Notes: generated from the sequence alone by a model not told the origin. 64,000 nucleotides of DNA from Halorubrum rubrum (GCF_024494685.1 NZ_JANHDM010000001.1:248001-312000), one strand, 5' to 3'. Counted from the stretch's first letter, positions 42,371-51,225 are shown. Program-made: numbers and translations.

Positions 42371-42853
42371 TCAGGGCGCGACGCGGCGTTTCGATTCGAC
42401 CGACTCCTCGCGTACGAACGTCACGGGACACGGCGCGGAGAGGATCACCTCCTGTGCGACGCTGCCGAAGACCGCCTTGCCGGTCGGCGAGCGGTGTCGG
42501 CCGCCGACGACGACGCGGTCGGCGTCGGTCTCCTCGGCCAGCGCGACGATCTCGTCGGCGTGATCGCCGACCGCGCCGCGGACCGTGTGGTCCACGCCCG
42601 CCTCCGAGAGGGCCTTCGATATCGTGCGGGTGGTCGTGTGGCGCTTCGCCACCGCGTCCGGGGTCGACTCCTCGCTTTCGGCGTCGACGCGGAGATTCGA
42701 CCGGACCTCGGCGAACTCGTCGTCGTCGAACACGTGCGCGAGGACGACCGTGGCCCCGGTGGGCTTCGCGACGCTCGCCGCCTCCGCGGCGAGCCGCTCG
42801 GTTCGCTTCTCGTCTTCGGTTCCGACCGCTAACAGGATCGTTTCGATGCTCAT
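42371..42853 (-). CDS. Universal stress protein, UspA family
   Basis: This is a 160-residue nucleotide-binding stress protein. It begins MSIETILLAVGTEDEKRTER and ends with the ATP-binding GGRHRSPTGKAVFGSVAQEV motif (G-x2-G-x9-G-S type), then a strand CPVTFVR. A TATA-like CTTTAAGC (minus strand, 42876-42883) is 25-30 nt before the start. Upstream of that is an AT-rich block with the inverted repeat CGAAT-ATTA-ATTCG at about 42905-42918, possibly a regulator site. Confidence 0.92.
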   Translation of the reverse strand: MSIETILLAVGTEDEKRTERLAAEAASVAKPTGATVVLAHVFDDDEFAEVRSNLRVDAESEESTPDAVAKRHTTTRTISKALSEAGVDHTVRGAVGDHADEIVALAEETDADRVVVGGRHRSPTGKAVFGSVAQEVILSAPCPVTFVREESVESKRRVAP

Positions 42854-43067
42854 ACCTCCCGTTGTCGGCCGTCGTGCTTAAAGCTGCTGATTTTTAACTC
42901 GATATCGAATTAATATTCGTGACAGGAGAAACGACGCGCCGATCCGGTCGTGAGAGCGAGGGAACCGGCTCCGCGGTGGAGAACGATCACCCTCCCGCGA
43001 CCGCCGCACCGCTCGAGGGAGAGAACGGTCGACCGCCGAAAATGGGGGGGAGCGCCCGCCGGGAACC

Positions 43068-43451
43068 TCAGTAGTCGGGGGCGTCGTCCTCGACCTCGCG
43101 TTTCAGCGAGTCGCGCCGGGACTTGGCGTCGCGGCCGGTGGCCTCGAGCAGGAAGGAGTTCTTCGCGTCGACCGCGTCGGCGGCTGCGTCGGCGTTCCCC
43201 TCGGCGATGACTTCCTCGGCCGGACGCTCCTCGAAGTGGACCGCGAGCTTGTCCTTCTTGCCGGCGTACTCGGCCGCGCCGGCGACGATCCGCTCGAAGA
43301 CGGGGTTTTCGGGCTCCTCGACCACGTACAGCTCGTGGCCGTCGTACTCCTCGGTGCCGGTGACCTCGCCGAAGTACTCCTCGATGGAGCCTTTGAGGTC
43401 CGGCATGCGCTCGTCGAGATGCTCGCCGCGGCGCATCTTGTACTGCTTCAT
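43068..43451 (-). CDS. Conserved archaeal protein, DUF5611-like
   Basis: This is a 127-residue soluble protein starting MKQYKMRRGEHLDERMPDLK. The first 80 residues form an alpha/beta domain (IEEYFGEVTGTEEYDGHELY, FERIVAGAAEYAGKKDKLAV). The C-terminal third is a charged helix with many Lys/Arg, unusual for this proteome. I recall the family as DUF5611 in Euryarchaeota, with unknown function. ATG 43451 is preferred to the ATG 42 nt upstream because the start MKQYKxRRGEHL fits the family. Confidence 0.8.
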   Translation of the reverse strand: MKQYKMRRGEHLDERMPDLKGSIEEYFGEVTGTEEYDGHELYVVEEPENPVFERIVAGAAEYAGKKDKLAVHFEERPAEEVIAEGNADAAADAVDAKNSFLLEATGRDAKSRRDSLKREVEDDAPDY

Positions 43452-43578
43452 GCTGCGACCGTTCGACAGGGTCGCGTAAACCAGTTTCGTCACGGCGGAT
43501 CGGCACCAAACGGTGGATTCAGGGCCCGAACCGGCGACGAAGGGTGACGGCGAAAACGGATCGTGGGCTCGAGGTCGG

Positions 43579-44841
43579 CTACCGCGACCGCTCCGCGACG
43601 TAGCCGCGTTTACACTCGGGACAGATGTCGCCCGCCCGCATCGAACTCCCGGCGGATCGGACGGTCATCCCGCACTCGGGACAGTAGTACTCCGTCGGGA
43701 CCCCGGTCGAGCCTTCGGTCTCCAACTGGGGATTCTCCTCGCGGGTGATCCCGGAGTCGGGTGCGGATCCCTCCTCGCCGGCCGCGTCGTCGGAGTCGTA
43801 ACCGCCGACCGCGACCTCCGCGGATCCGAACGCCGACGGCCGGTCCGCCGGCTCGACGTACTCCGCGTCCGCGGACTCCGCGGCCGGCTCGGCCGCCTCG
43901 GGCGTGAGACCGCCGAACTCGACGCCGCTGTCGCCGTCCTCGCCGAGTTCGGCGCTGAACCCCTCGTCGTCGCCCCGCTGTTCGGGCCAGGGGGTCGACT
44001 CGAACGTCTCGTCGTCGTCGTCGTCCGCGTCGACGTCCGGCCACTCGCCGCGGTCGCGGTCGCCCGCGTCGTCCGCGTCGACCCCGTCGAGGATCACGCC
44101 GTCGTCGTCCGCGACGTCGCCGTCGCGATCGAGGTCGGGACCGTCGGAGGCGTCGGAAGCACGATCACGATCGGGGACGGCGGCGTCGGTCGCGCCGGCG
44201 GGGTCGGCCGGACCCGACGGCGTCCCGGTGCCGTCGCTTCCCGCAGCGTCGCCCCCCGCGTCGGCCGATCCGCCGTCAGCCGCGTCGCCGTCGGGCCCCG
44301 CGTCGATCAGCTCCGCGTCCTCGTCGGCAGCCGCGATCGCGGCGTCCCCGGCGGTGGAGTCGGTCGTCGGGCCGTCGTCGGCCGACTCGTCGACTGCCGT
44401 CTCGCCACCGCCGGGGGAATCCTCGAGGATCTCCGCGTCGTCGCCGGCGGGATCCGCCGCGTCGACGCCGGCGTGCGCGCCGCCGTAATCGACGTCGGGG
44501 CTGCGGTCCGTCCCGGCGGAGCGTGACGACGGCTCCGTGGACGTCGCGCGGCCGCCGGGCTCGTCCGCCGCTTCGGTCGGCTCGGTCGGCGCTGCCGGCC
44601 CGCTCGGCTCGGTCGGCGCCGTCGGCTCGCCCGACTCGGTCGCTTCCGCCGTCGTCGCCTGGTCGGTGAGCTGTTCCATCGTCGTGACCTCGGTGTTCTC
44701 GCTCACGACCTGCGTCTCGCCGCAGCGATCGCAGGTCTTCACCTCCCTGACGGTCGTGACGACTTCCTCGCCGTCCTCCTCGCGCTCGCGCTCTATTTCG
44801 GGCTCCGAGAAGTCGTGCCCGAGCAGACACCTGATTCCCAT
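43579..44841 (-). CDS. Zinc-ribbon protein with a 300-residue acidic linker
   Basis: This is a 420-residue protein with an unusual layout. The N-terminal 50 residues (MGIRCLLGHDFSEPEIERER, then CDRCGETQVVS) form one metal-binding knuckle. Residues 377-415 form a second (EYYCPECGMTVRSAGSSMRA, CPECKRGY). Between them lie over 300 residues of Asp, Ala, Gly, Thr and Pro low-complexity sequence. I recall the N-terminal part from a haloarchaeal DUF7093-like family. It may be a scaffold or nucleic-acid-binding protein, but the role is unknown. ATG 44841 is followed immediately by the conserved-looking GIRCLLGHDF. Confidence 0.8.
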   Translation of the reverse strand: MGIRCLLGHDFSEPEIEREREEDGEEVVTTVREVKTCDRCGETQVVSENTEVTTMEQLTDQATTAEATESGEPTAPTEPSGPAAPTEPTEAADEPGGRATSTEPSSRSAGTDRSPDVDYGGAHAGVDAADPAGDDAEILEDSPGGGETAVDESADDGPTTDSTAGDAAIAAADEDAELIDAGPDGDAADGGSADAGGDAAGSDGTGTPSGPADPAGATDAAVPDRDRASDASDGPDLDRDGDVADDDGVILDGVDADDAGDRDRGEWPDVDADDDDDETFESTPWPEQRGDDEGFSAELGEDGDSGVEFGGLTPEAAEPAAESADAEYVEPADRPSAFGSAEVAVGGYDSDDAAGEEGSAPDSGITREENPQLETEGSTGVPTEYYCPECGMTVRSAGSSMRAGDICPECKRGYVAERSR

Positions 44842-44917
44842 TACACCACCCTGCGGTGCCGAGGGTAAAAAACGCCCCGTCGCCGTCCGACGCCCGGCAC
44901 ACGCCGATCTCCGGTTC

Positions 44918-44979
44918 GAAGTGGTCGGTTGGCGGTCCGTCCGATCGGGAAGTGGTCGGTTGGCGGTCCGTCCGATCGG
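44918..44979. repeat. Perfect 31-bp tandem duplication upstream of the ferredoxin gene
   Basis: Two identical 31-base units (44918-44948 and 44949-44979), each beginning GAAGTGGTCGGTTGGCGG, lie between the divergent zinc-ribbon and ferredoxin genes. They end 48 nt before the ferredoxin ATG. No promoter is otherwise obvious for that gene. Confidence 0.85.
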
Positions 44980-45027
44980 GGACACACCAGACTCTTTGAG
45001 GCCTCGACGCGTACGGCATCACGCACC

Positions 45028-45342
45028 ATGCCGACCGTGTACTACCAGGGCGAGGAGATCGAGTGTGAGGAAGGTGCCGTGTTGCGCGACGTGTTGAAGG
45101 AGGCCGGACTGTCGGTACACAACGGGGCCACCCGGACGCTCAACTGTCGCGGGCTGGGCCAGTGCGGCTCCTGTGCGGTCCAAGTCGACGGCGAGGTCAG
45201 CGAGCCGGGCCGCAGGGAGAAGGCCCGACTCTGGCTCCCGCCGCACCACCCGAGCCACGACGTTCGGCTGGCGTGTCAAACCCGCGTCGAGGGCGACGTC
45301 GAGGTGACGAAGGGTCGCGGACTCTGGGGCCAACACGTCTAA
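45028..45342 (+). CDS. [2Fe-2S] ferredoxin-like protein
   Basis: This is a 104-residue plant-type ferredoxin. Cluster ligands are in CRGLGQCGSC (C-x5-C-x2-C) near residues 39-48 and in the later LACQTRV. The first Cys spacing of five is one longer than the common C-x4-C. A Trp/His insert (ARLWLPPHHPSHDVR) replaces the usual EExxL loop. No membrane anchor is present, unlike the ferredoxin at 36.9 kb. Partner enzymes are not adjacent. Confidence 0.88.
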   Translation: MPTVYYQGEEIECEEGAVLRDVLKEAGLSVHNGATRTLNCRGLGQCGSCAVQVDGEVSEPGRREKARLWLPPHHPSHDVRLACQTRVEGDVEVTKGRGLWGQHV

Positions 45343-45496
45343 TGAGGGTTATCGGCGGCGGGATCGCCCGTCGCCGTCGCTACGCGGTCGATAACAGCCC
45401 GCGACGGACGTGAGTCCGCACCGCGGGAAAGAAACTCGTTTTCGCGTGTCGGAGCCGTGTTCGGCGTCAGCCGGACGACCCGCCTCGGTAGCCGGT

Positions 45497-45691
45497 TTAC
45501 TGCCGAACGACGTTGGTCGCGCGGGGACCCTTGGGCGAGGACTCGATGTCGAACTCGAGCTCCTGACCCTCCTCGAGGTCCGGACCGCCAACGTCCTCCA
45601 TGTGGAAGAACACGTCGTCGTCCTCGTCCTCAGTCGAAATGAAACCGTAGCCGCCAGTGTCGTTGAAGAAATCAACCTTTCCTGTCGCCAT
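45497..45691 (-). CDS. cspA: Cold-shock domain protein
   Basis: This is a 64-residue single-domain RNA chaperone. RNP-1-like GYGFIST and RNP-2-like VFFHMED are visible within MATGKVDFFNDTGGYGFI and the C-terminal strand GPRATNVVRQ. It is a textbook-length CspA homologue with an acidic bias. A TATA-like CTTATT (minus strand, 45719-45724) lies about 30 nt upstream of ATG 45691. An upstream in-frame ATG would add only five residues. Confidence 0.95.
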   Translation of the reverse strand: MATGKVDFFNDTGGYGFISTEDEDDDVFFHMEDVGGPDLEEGQELEFDIESSPKGPRATNVVRQ

Positions 45692-45924
45692 TGCGTTTGG
45701 GTACACGCCGGTCGGGGGAATAAGACTTGCGAGTGTACAGTTAACACGACCGCCATTCGACGATCGTTTCCGATGTTCGAGTACAGCCCGGCGTTCGGTG
45801 AACGACCACCCGGTTTCGCCGGATCGAACCGACCGACCCGTCGGTTCCCGTCGCGACTCCGGTCCGGTGCGATCGATCCGCGGGAGCGGTCGGGGTCGAA
45901 CGGCCGGGTCCGACGCGGACGTTT

Positions 45925-46467
45925 ATGTTCGAGCGCGACCGATCCGCGGGCGTGTTCCGCACCCTCCGGGAGAACGGACCCTCGATTCTGGTGCCGGCCG
46001 CGTGGCTCGTGACCGCGAGCGCGGTCCTCGGGATCGTCGGCACGCACGCGCTGTTCGTCGCCCACGTCGTCATGAGCGTCCTCCTCGTCGCGTTCCTCGT
46101 CGGCTCGTGGGGCGAGATGGGGTCGGGTGCCCTCCGCGTCTGGAAACTCGTGATCCTCGCGGGCACGCCGGTGACCCTCGCGGGCGTCGCCGGGTTCCTC
46201 GCGCTTGGCGGCCGGCTCGCCCTCCCCGCGGAGCCGCTCCTCGCGGTCGCGCTGTACGGGTGGATCCTGCTCCCGGCGGCCGGGCTGGCGGACACGGGCC
46301 GGCGGGTCGAGCGGGCCGGCCGCGCCTACGACCTCGGCGCGGCCTGCTGTGTCGTCGGGGCGCTCGGCGTCGCGCTCGCCGGTTCGTCGACCGCGACCGC
46401 CGCGGCGCTCGGCGTCGTCGGCGTCGGCCAGACGGTCGGGATCGTCGCCGCGACCGTCGCGGAGTGA
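45925..46467 (+). CDS. Polytopic membrane protein of unknown function
   Basis: This is a 180-residue protein with five or six hydrophobic helices: ILVPAAWLVTASAVLGIVG, ALFVAHVVMSVLLVAFLVGS, VWKLVILAGTPVTLAGVAGF, LLAVALYGWILLPAAGL and two near the C-terminus. Short charged loops are all that lies between. The family is not recognised. It starts at ATG 45925, divergent from the cold-shock gene and 29 nt from the 3' end of the convergent amidohydrolase gene. Confidence 0.72.
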   Translation: MFERDRSAGVFRTLRENGPSILVPAAWLVTASAVLGIVGTHALFVAHVVMSVLLVAFLVGSWGEMGSGALRVWKLVILAGTPVTLAGVAGFLALGGRLALPAEPLLAVALYGWILLPAAGLADTGRRVERAGRAYDLGAACCVVGALGVALAGSSTATAAALGVVGVGQTVGIVAATVAE

Positions 46468-46495
46468 GCCGGTGGGGCGAGCCGGCGGGGAGTGC

Positions 46496-47959
46496 TCAGT
46501 CGTCGTTCGCGGTGCCGGCGGCCGGCGGCTCGGCCTCGAAGGTCGGCTCGAAGTCTGGGCGGTCGACGCCGAGCAGTTCGTAGGGGTCGGCGTCCGTCGG
46601 CATCGCCGACTCGTACCCGTCCGCGCCGCCGCGCTCCTCGAACTCGGCGACGACCTCGGCGCGGAGCCCCTCGTCGGCGAGCAGCCGGAGGAGCGTCCCG
46701 CCGATCGTCTTCGAGGCGTACAGCATTCCCTCCGTTCCGGTCGAGCCGCTGGCGGCCACCGCCTGCCAGGAGTGCGGCGGCGTCCCGACGGGCCACGTCG
46801 CCGTCGTCATCCGTCCGAGCGGGACGATCTGGCTCACGTCGCCGGAGTCCGTGGAGTACGACCCGACCTCGCCGACGTCGAGCGCGTCGATCGGCTCGGT
46901 GAAGTACGCCGAGTCGCGGGCGCGGTCGCGGTGTTCGGGATCCAGCTCCTCGAGTTGCCCCGACACGTCGCCGAGCGACTCGCGGAGGTCGGCGGCGAGC
47001 GGGTCGTCGACCGAGAACGAGCCGAGATCGCCCATCGTCTCGCGGATGGCGTCGCCGAGCGTCTCGTTCGGTCGGACGCCGTAGATCCCGCTGGTCTTGG
47101 TGACCTCGACGTCGACGTCGCCCATCAGCGCCGCGCCCTCGGCCGCCCTGCGGAGCCACGCGGAGACCTCCTCGACGAGGTCGCGACTCGGCGCGCGCAC
47201 GAGGTACTCGCCCGTCGCCTCCGGCGGGACGACGTTGGCGGCGTCGCCGCCCTCGGTGATCACGTAGTGGATCCGAACCGGGTCGGGGACGTGCTCGCGC
47301 ATGTACTCGACGGCGGTGTTGAGAAGCTGGAGGCCGTCGAGCGCGCTCCGGCCCGCCTCGGGCGAGGCGGCGGCGTGGGAGGACTCGCCGCGGACGGTCA
47401 CCTCGAAGCCGTCGACCGCCAGACACGACCCCTTCGTGGGCGCGTTGTACCAGCCCGGATGCCAGGAGACCACCGCGTCGATACCGTCGAACGCGCCCGC
47501 ACGAGCCATGTACACCTTCCCGGCGCCGGCCTCCTCCGCGGGCGTCCCGACGTAGACGACCGACCCCTCGACGCCCGCGTCGATCGCGTCGGCGACCGCG
47601 AGCGCGGCCCCGAGCGAGCCGACCCCGAAGAGGTTGTGGCCGCAGCCGTGTCCGTTTCCGCCCGCCTCGATGGGCTCCTTCGTCGCGCTCACGCGCTGTG
47701 AGAGGCCGGGGAGCGCGTCGAACTCGCCCATCGTACCGACGACCGGGTCGGCCTCGCCGTAGCGGGCGACGAAACCGGTCTCGAGGTCGCCGACGCCGAC
47801 CTCGACGTCGAAGCCGCGCTCGGCGAGGACGCCGATCAGCCGGTCGGCCGCGTACGTCTCCTCGAAGGCCGTCTGCGGGTGCTCCCAGATGTCGCGGGCG
47901 AGGGCCGTGAGATCCTCGCGCCGGTCCTCGACCGCGTCGGTCACCGTATCGAGTTCCAT
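46496..47959 (-). CDS. M20-family amidohydrolase (AbgB-like)
   Basis: This is a 487-residue metallo-amidohydrolase. The metal motifs are GNGHGCGHNLFGVGSLGA and GTPAEEAGAGKVYM, with VVSWHPGWYN and FEVTVRGESSHAAASPEAGR in the dimerisation domain. It ends with PPHSWQAVAASGSTGTEGML. The sequence fits the AbgB (p-aminobenzoyl-glutamate hydrolase subunit) branch rather than simple amino-acylases. No AbgA or AbgT partner is present. The start ATG at 47959 is close to the divergent HTTM gene. Confidence 0.9.
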   Translation of the reverse strand: MELDTVTDAVEDRREDLTALARDIWEHPQTAFEETYAADRLIGVLAERGFDVEVGVGDLETGFVARYGEADPVVGTMGEFDALPGLSQRVSATKEPIEAGGNGHGCGHNLFGVGSLGAALAVADAIDAGVEGSVVYVGTPAEEAGAGKVYMARAGAFDGIDAVVSWHPGWYNAPTKGSCLAVDGFEVTVRGESSHAAASPEAGRSALDGLQLLNTAVEYMREHVPDPVRIHYVITEGGDAANVVPPEATGEYLVRAPSRDLVEEVSAWLRRAAEGAALMGDVDVEVTKTSGIYGVRPNETLGDAIRETMGDLGSFSVDDPLAADLRESLGDVSGQLEELDPEHRDRARDSAYFTEPIDALDVGEVGSYSTDSGDVSQIVPLGRMTTATWPVGTPPHSWQAVAASGSTGTEGMLYASKTIGGTLLRLLADEGLRAEVVAEFEERGGADGYESAMPTDADPYELLGVDRPDFEPTFEAEPPAAGTANDD

Positions 47960-48153
47960 GCCAACGGATGGCGAAGATTCCTCAAAAAGGGTTCGGACGC
48001 GGCGAGGAGGGCGGAACGCGGGGAGAACGACGGCCGACGCGGATACGGTCGGAGTCGCCGTCGGCCCCGAAAACCCGCCGAGGACGGTCCCAACAAATAT
48101 ACATACGGTCTGCGCGACACACTATCCAACCGGCCGGACCCCATCGAGATCGA

Positions 48154-49875
48154 ATGCAGCCACCAGACACCACACCTCCCGGCGATTCCGCCCCGCCGCC
48201 GGACGAGTCCACGTCGCCCGACGACTCCACATCCTCCGGCGAGTCCACGTCGCCCGACGACTCCACATCCTCCGGCGAGTCCACGTCGCCCGGCGGTTCC
48301 GCGACGCCCGCCGACGACCAGGCGGCGTCGAACCGACCCGCCGACGAGAGCGCTCTCGCGCGGGCGTGGAACCGTCTCTCTCCGGTTCGAGACCGGGTGC
48401 GCAGGCGGTTCGAGGTCGACGCCCGGTCGCTCGCGGCCGTCCGGATCGCGCTCGCGCTCGTGATCCTGATCGACCTCCTCCACCGCTCGCGGGACCTCGC
48501 GCTGTTTTACACCGACGCGGGCGTGTATCCCGTGGCCGCCTACGAGGCCACCTACGGCCAGTACACCGGCGTGTCGCTCCACGCGCTCTCGGGAGAGCTC
48601 TGGTTTCAGCAGTTGCTGTTCGTCGTCGCGGGCGTCTTCGCCGTCGCGTTCCTCCTCGGGTATCGCACGCGACTGGTCGGATTCGTCTCCCTCTTGCTCC
48701 TGTTCTCGCTTCAGGCGCGGAATCCCGCCGTCCTCAACGGCGGCGACCGACTGTTCCGAGTCCTGCTTGCCGTCGCGCTCGTGACGCCGCTCGGCGAGCG
48801 CTGGTCGATCGACGCGCTCCGGCGCGGGTCGGCCCGGAAGGCCGTCACGAGCTTCGGAACCGCGGCGTTACTCGTCCAGCCGGTCGTGGTGTTCACGGCG
48901 AACGCGATCCTGAAACACGCCGGCGAGGAGTGGTACGCCGGGGACGGGCTCATGATCGCCTTACACAACGAGGTGATGACGACCGCGCTCGGGAAGGTCG
49001 TCGTGGACTTCCCGGCGCTCCTGACGCTTCTCAACTACGGCTGGGTGGTGCTTCTGTCCGGCTCCGCGCTGTTCCTTTTGGGGACCGTCGGCCGCGTTCG
49101 GATGGCGGCCGCGCTCGTGTACACCAGCGCGTTCGTCGGGATGCTGTTGACGATGGCGGTCGGAATGTTCCCGCTGTTGTTGATGACGGCCATGCTCCCG
49201 TTCCTCCCCGGCGTCTTCTGGGACGAACTCGCCCGTCGTGTGCCGGCCTCGTGGCGGGAGGGGATCCCGAGCGACGGGGCGGCGCTGGGGCCGCTCGGTC
49301 GCCCCCCGATCGAGCGACGGCTCCTCGACCCCGATCGAGGGGACTGGTACGGGGAGGCTTCCGACTACGCGGTCGCGTACGCAAAGTCGCTCATGACGGT
49401 GCTGGGCTTCTGTGTCCTGGTGTGGATCCTCGTGTTCAGCGCGAGCAGCGTCAGCGGGCACGACGTGCCGGAGGAGATCGACTACGAACACCTCGACCAG
49501 CAGAAGTGGGGACTGTACGCGCCCGATCCCTCGGAGTCGTACAGCTGGTATCCCTCGCGAGCGTATCTGGCGAACGGGTCGACGACGAGCGCGTTCGGCG
49601 ACGGGGAGTTGACGTTCGATCGGCCGCCGGACCCCGCGGCGGAGTACCCGACCTTCCGCCACCGGAAGTTCATGTCGGCGGTCAACGGCGCCGGACCGGA
49701 CGGGATCATCGCGGAGAGCTACGCCGACTGGGTGTGCGAGCGGGCCGCCGCGTCCCACGAGGAGCCGGTGGAGCGGGTGGTCGTCTACCGGGTGTACCAG
49801 CCGAGCCCGATCGACGGCGAGTACGAGGACACCGGCCGGCAGATCGTGATCGAACGCGACTGTTCGGCCGCCTGA
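48154..49875 (+). CDS. HTTM-domain membrane protein (gamma-carboxylase-like)
   Basis: This is a 573-residue integral membrane protein. Residues 1-75 are a disordered Pro/Ser/Asp/Thr tail containing 12-residue repeats (STSPDDSTSSGE). The HTTM domain follows from about residue 85: RSLAAVRIALALVILIDLLH, HALSGELWFQQLLFVVAGVF and NPAVLNGGDRLFRVLLAVAL. The C-terminal 150 residues are soluble and end EDTGRQIVIERDCSAA. HTTM is the membrane core of vitamin K-dependent carboxylase, but prokaryotic roles are unclear. A TATA-like CAAATATACATA at 48094-48105 precedes ATG 48154, leaving a leader of about 25-30 nt. Confidence 0.87.
   Translation: MQPPDTTPPGDSAPPPDESTSPDDSTSSGESTSPDDSTSSGESTSPGGSATPADDQAASNRPADESALARAWNRLSPVRDRVRRRFEVDARSLAAVRIALALVILIDLLHRSRDLALFYTDAGVYPVAAYEATYGQYTGVSLHALSGELWFQQLLFVVAGVFAVAFLLGYRTRLVGFVSLLLLFSLQARNPAVLNGGDRLFRVLLAVALVTPLGERWSIDALRRGSARKAVTSFGTAALLVQPVVVFTANAILKHAGEEWYAGDGLMIALHNEVMTTALGKVVVDFPALLTLLNYGWVVLLSGSALFLLGTVGRVRMAAALVYTSAFVGMLLTMAVGMFPLLLMTAMLPFLPGVFWDELARRVPASWREGIPSDGAALGPLGRPPIERRLLDPDRGDWYGEASDYAVAYAKSLMTVLGFCVLVWILVFSASSVSGHDVPEEIDYEHLDQQKWGLYAPDPSESYSWYPSRAYLANGSTTSAFGDGELTFDRPPDPAAEYPTFRHRKFMSAVNGAGPDGIIAESYADWVCERAAASHEEPVERVVVYRVYQPSPIDGEYEDTGRQIVIERDCSAA
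48205..48292 (+). repeat. 36-bp in-frame tandem repeat in the HTTM gene
   Basis: Two identical 36-base units (48205-48240 and 48241-48276) and a partial third encode the Ser/Thr/Asp-rich ESTSPDDSTSSG repeat of the N-terminal tail, a likely O-glycosylation-prone or disordered stretch. Confidence 0.85.
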
Positions 49876-50210
49876 GGGTCGCGCGATCGACCGCGGGATC
49901 GAACCCGACGCCACGACCGGTCGAGATGCCGGATCGAGGTCGTGCCGTCTCCACGTGGGTCGACCGGAGCGAAGCGAAGGGCGACCGACGGGGCAAGAGC
50001 GAAGCCCTCGCTTGCAACCGGTGCGTAGCGCCGGTGACGAGGCCGGAGAGGCGCGAGGTGCGGTTGCGGTGCGGGGCGTCGGCGGTGGTCACCGCGCCAG
50101 CGACGTTCTCGCCTCGGTCGTCCGGATCGCCGGTCGAAACGACCGGTGAACGGGGACGGGCCCGACGAGAGCACGACAGCTTTTAGGACGCGACGGGCCT
50201 CCGATCGGCT
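49876..50210. other. Gene-free spacer with hairpins and a reduced repeat copy
   Basis: No ORF is supported between the HTTM and peroxiredoxin genes. The stretch holds paired AGGGC...GCCCT arms around 49977-50008, an ACCGG...CCGGT hairpin around 50017-50036, and repeat copy C. Confidence 0.55.
50039..50095 (+). repeat. Dispersed structured repeat, copy C (deleted form)
   Basis: The left end GAGGCCGGAGAGGCGCGAGG followed by TGCGG matches copies A and B with three changes. The right end GGCGGTGGTCACCGC matches the right border of copy B. The long stem and the interior are missing, so the copy looks like an internal deletion derivative. It is intergenic and in the plus orientation like the others. 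Confidence 0.55.
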
Positions 50211-50684
50211 ATGGTCTCGACCGGAGACGACGCGCCGACGTTCACGGAGACGTACAAGGGGTCCGACCACGAGACGTTCGATCTCGAGGAACACCTCGGC
50301 GACGGCCCGGTCGTCCTCGCGTTCTTCCCCGGCGCGTTCACGCCCCCGTGTAGCAACGAGATGGTCGCGCTCCAGGAGCGGTACGGCGACTTCGAGGCGG
50401 CCGGCGCGACCCTGTTCGGGGTCAGCGCCGACTCGGCGTTCTCGCTGGGTGCCTTCGCCGACGAGTACGACCTCGCGTTCGATCTCGTGAGCGACATGGA
50501 CGGCGACACGATCGAGGCGTACGGGCTCTCGATGGACATCGCCGACCTCGGGCTCTACGGCGTCGCCAACCGGGCAGTGTACGTCCTCGACGACGAGGGC
50601 ACCGTGACCTACGAGTGGGTCGCCGACGACCCGACGAACGAACCCGACTACGACGCGCTGCTCGAGGCCGTCGAAGCGGCCTGA
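50211..50684 (+). CDS. Peroxiredoxin (AhpC/TSA family)
   Basis: This is a 157-residue thiol peroxidase. The active-site block AFFPGAFTPPCSNEMVALQE has the peroxidatic Cys near residue 47 with the conserved Thr and Pro. GVSADSAFSLGAFADEYDL and GVANRAVYVLDDEGTVTYEW complete the fold. No clear resolving Cys is present, so it resembles 1-Cys AhpE-type enzymes. It is the only intact redoxin gene in the window, the other two being broken. Confidence 0.93.
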   Translation: MVSTGDDAPTFTETYKGSDHETFDLEEHLGDGPVVLAFFPGAFTPPCSNEMVALQERYGDFEAAGATLFGVSADSAFSLGAFADEYDLAFDLVSDMDGDTIEAYGLSMDIADLGLYGVANRAVYVLDDEGTVTYEWVADDPTNEPDYDALLEAVEAA

Positions 50685-50778
50685 GGCGGCCGCCGGCCGA
50701 TGGTTCGGGGCTCTCGCCGCCGAGACGTCGCCTCGTACCCGACACGCTTTTTTCACCGCGCGGAGAGTCGGAACCCGA

Positions 50779-51225
50779 ATGCGTTCGCGAGCCACACGGA
50801 CCCCCCGAGATGGGGCGGGCGGCGTTCGGCTCCGCGTGCTCCGTCGGCCGCTCGCCGTCTGGGCGCTCATGGCGGTCCTCGCCGTCCTCAACGGCGGTTT
50901 CAGGGAGCTCGTGCTCGTGTCTCGGCTCGGCCATCGCGGCGCACACCGCCTCAGTACGGCCCTCCTCGTCGCCGCGATCCTCCTCGTCGCGTACGGCTTC
51001 TTCCGGTCGACGTCGGTCGAGTACCGTCGGAGGGAACTCGCGGCCGTCGGGGTCTGCTGGACCGCCCTGACCGTCGGCTTCGAGTTCCTCGTCGGGTACG
51101 TCGAGGGGACGCCCCCCACGGTGACGCTCGGACAGTACGACGTGTTCGCGGGAGAGGTGTGGATCGCCGTCCCGCTGGCCCTGCTCGCCGCGCCGCTGCT
51201 GTTCGGTCGCGTCCTGCGGGGGTAG
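50779..51225 (+). CDS. Small membrane protein of unknown function
   Basis: This is a 148-residue protein with four hydrophobic helices, including RRPLAVWALMAVLAVLNGGF and WIAVPLALLAAPLLFGRVL. The conserved-looking GFRE and FEFLVGYVEG segments lie between them. A CTTTTTTC block at 50748-50755 about 28 nt before the ATG is a possible promoter. Homologues that I recall are uncharacterised. Function unknown. Confidence 0.7.
   Translation: MRSRATRTPRDGAGGVRLRVLRRPLAVWALMAVLAVLNGGFRELVLVSRLGHRGAHRLSTALLVAAILLVAYGFFRSTSVEYRRRELAAVGVCWTALTVGFEFLVGYVEGTPPTVTLGQYDVFAGEVWIAVPLALLAAPLLFGRVLRG

Noticed and set aside
42849..42858. GGAGGT before the universal stress protein start as a Shine-Dalgarno site
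   Set aside because: It lies only two or three bases from the ATG, too close to act, and the TATA spacing predicts a leaderless mRNA.
44918..44979. The 31-bp tandem repeat as a CRISPR array
   Set aside because: The units are directly adjacent with no spacers, there are only two, and no cas genes are in the window.
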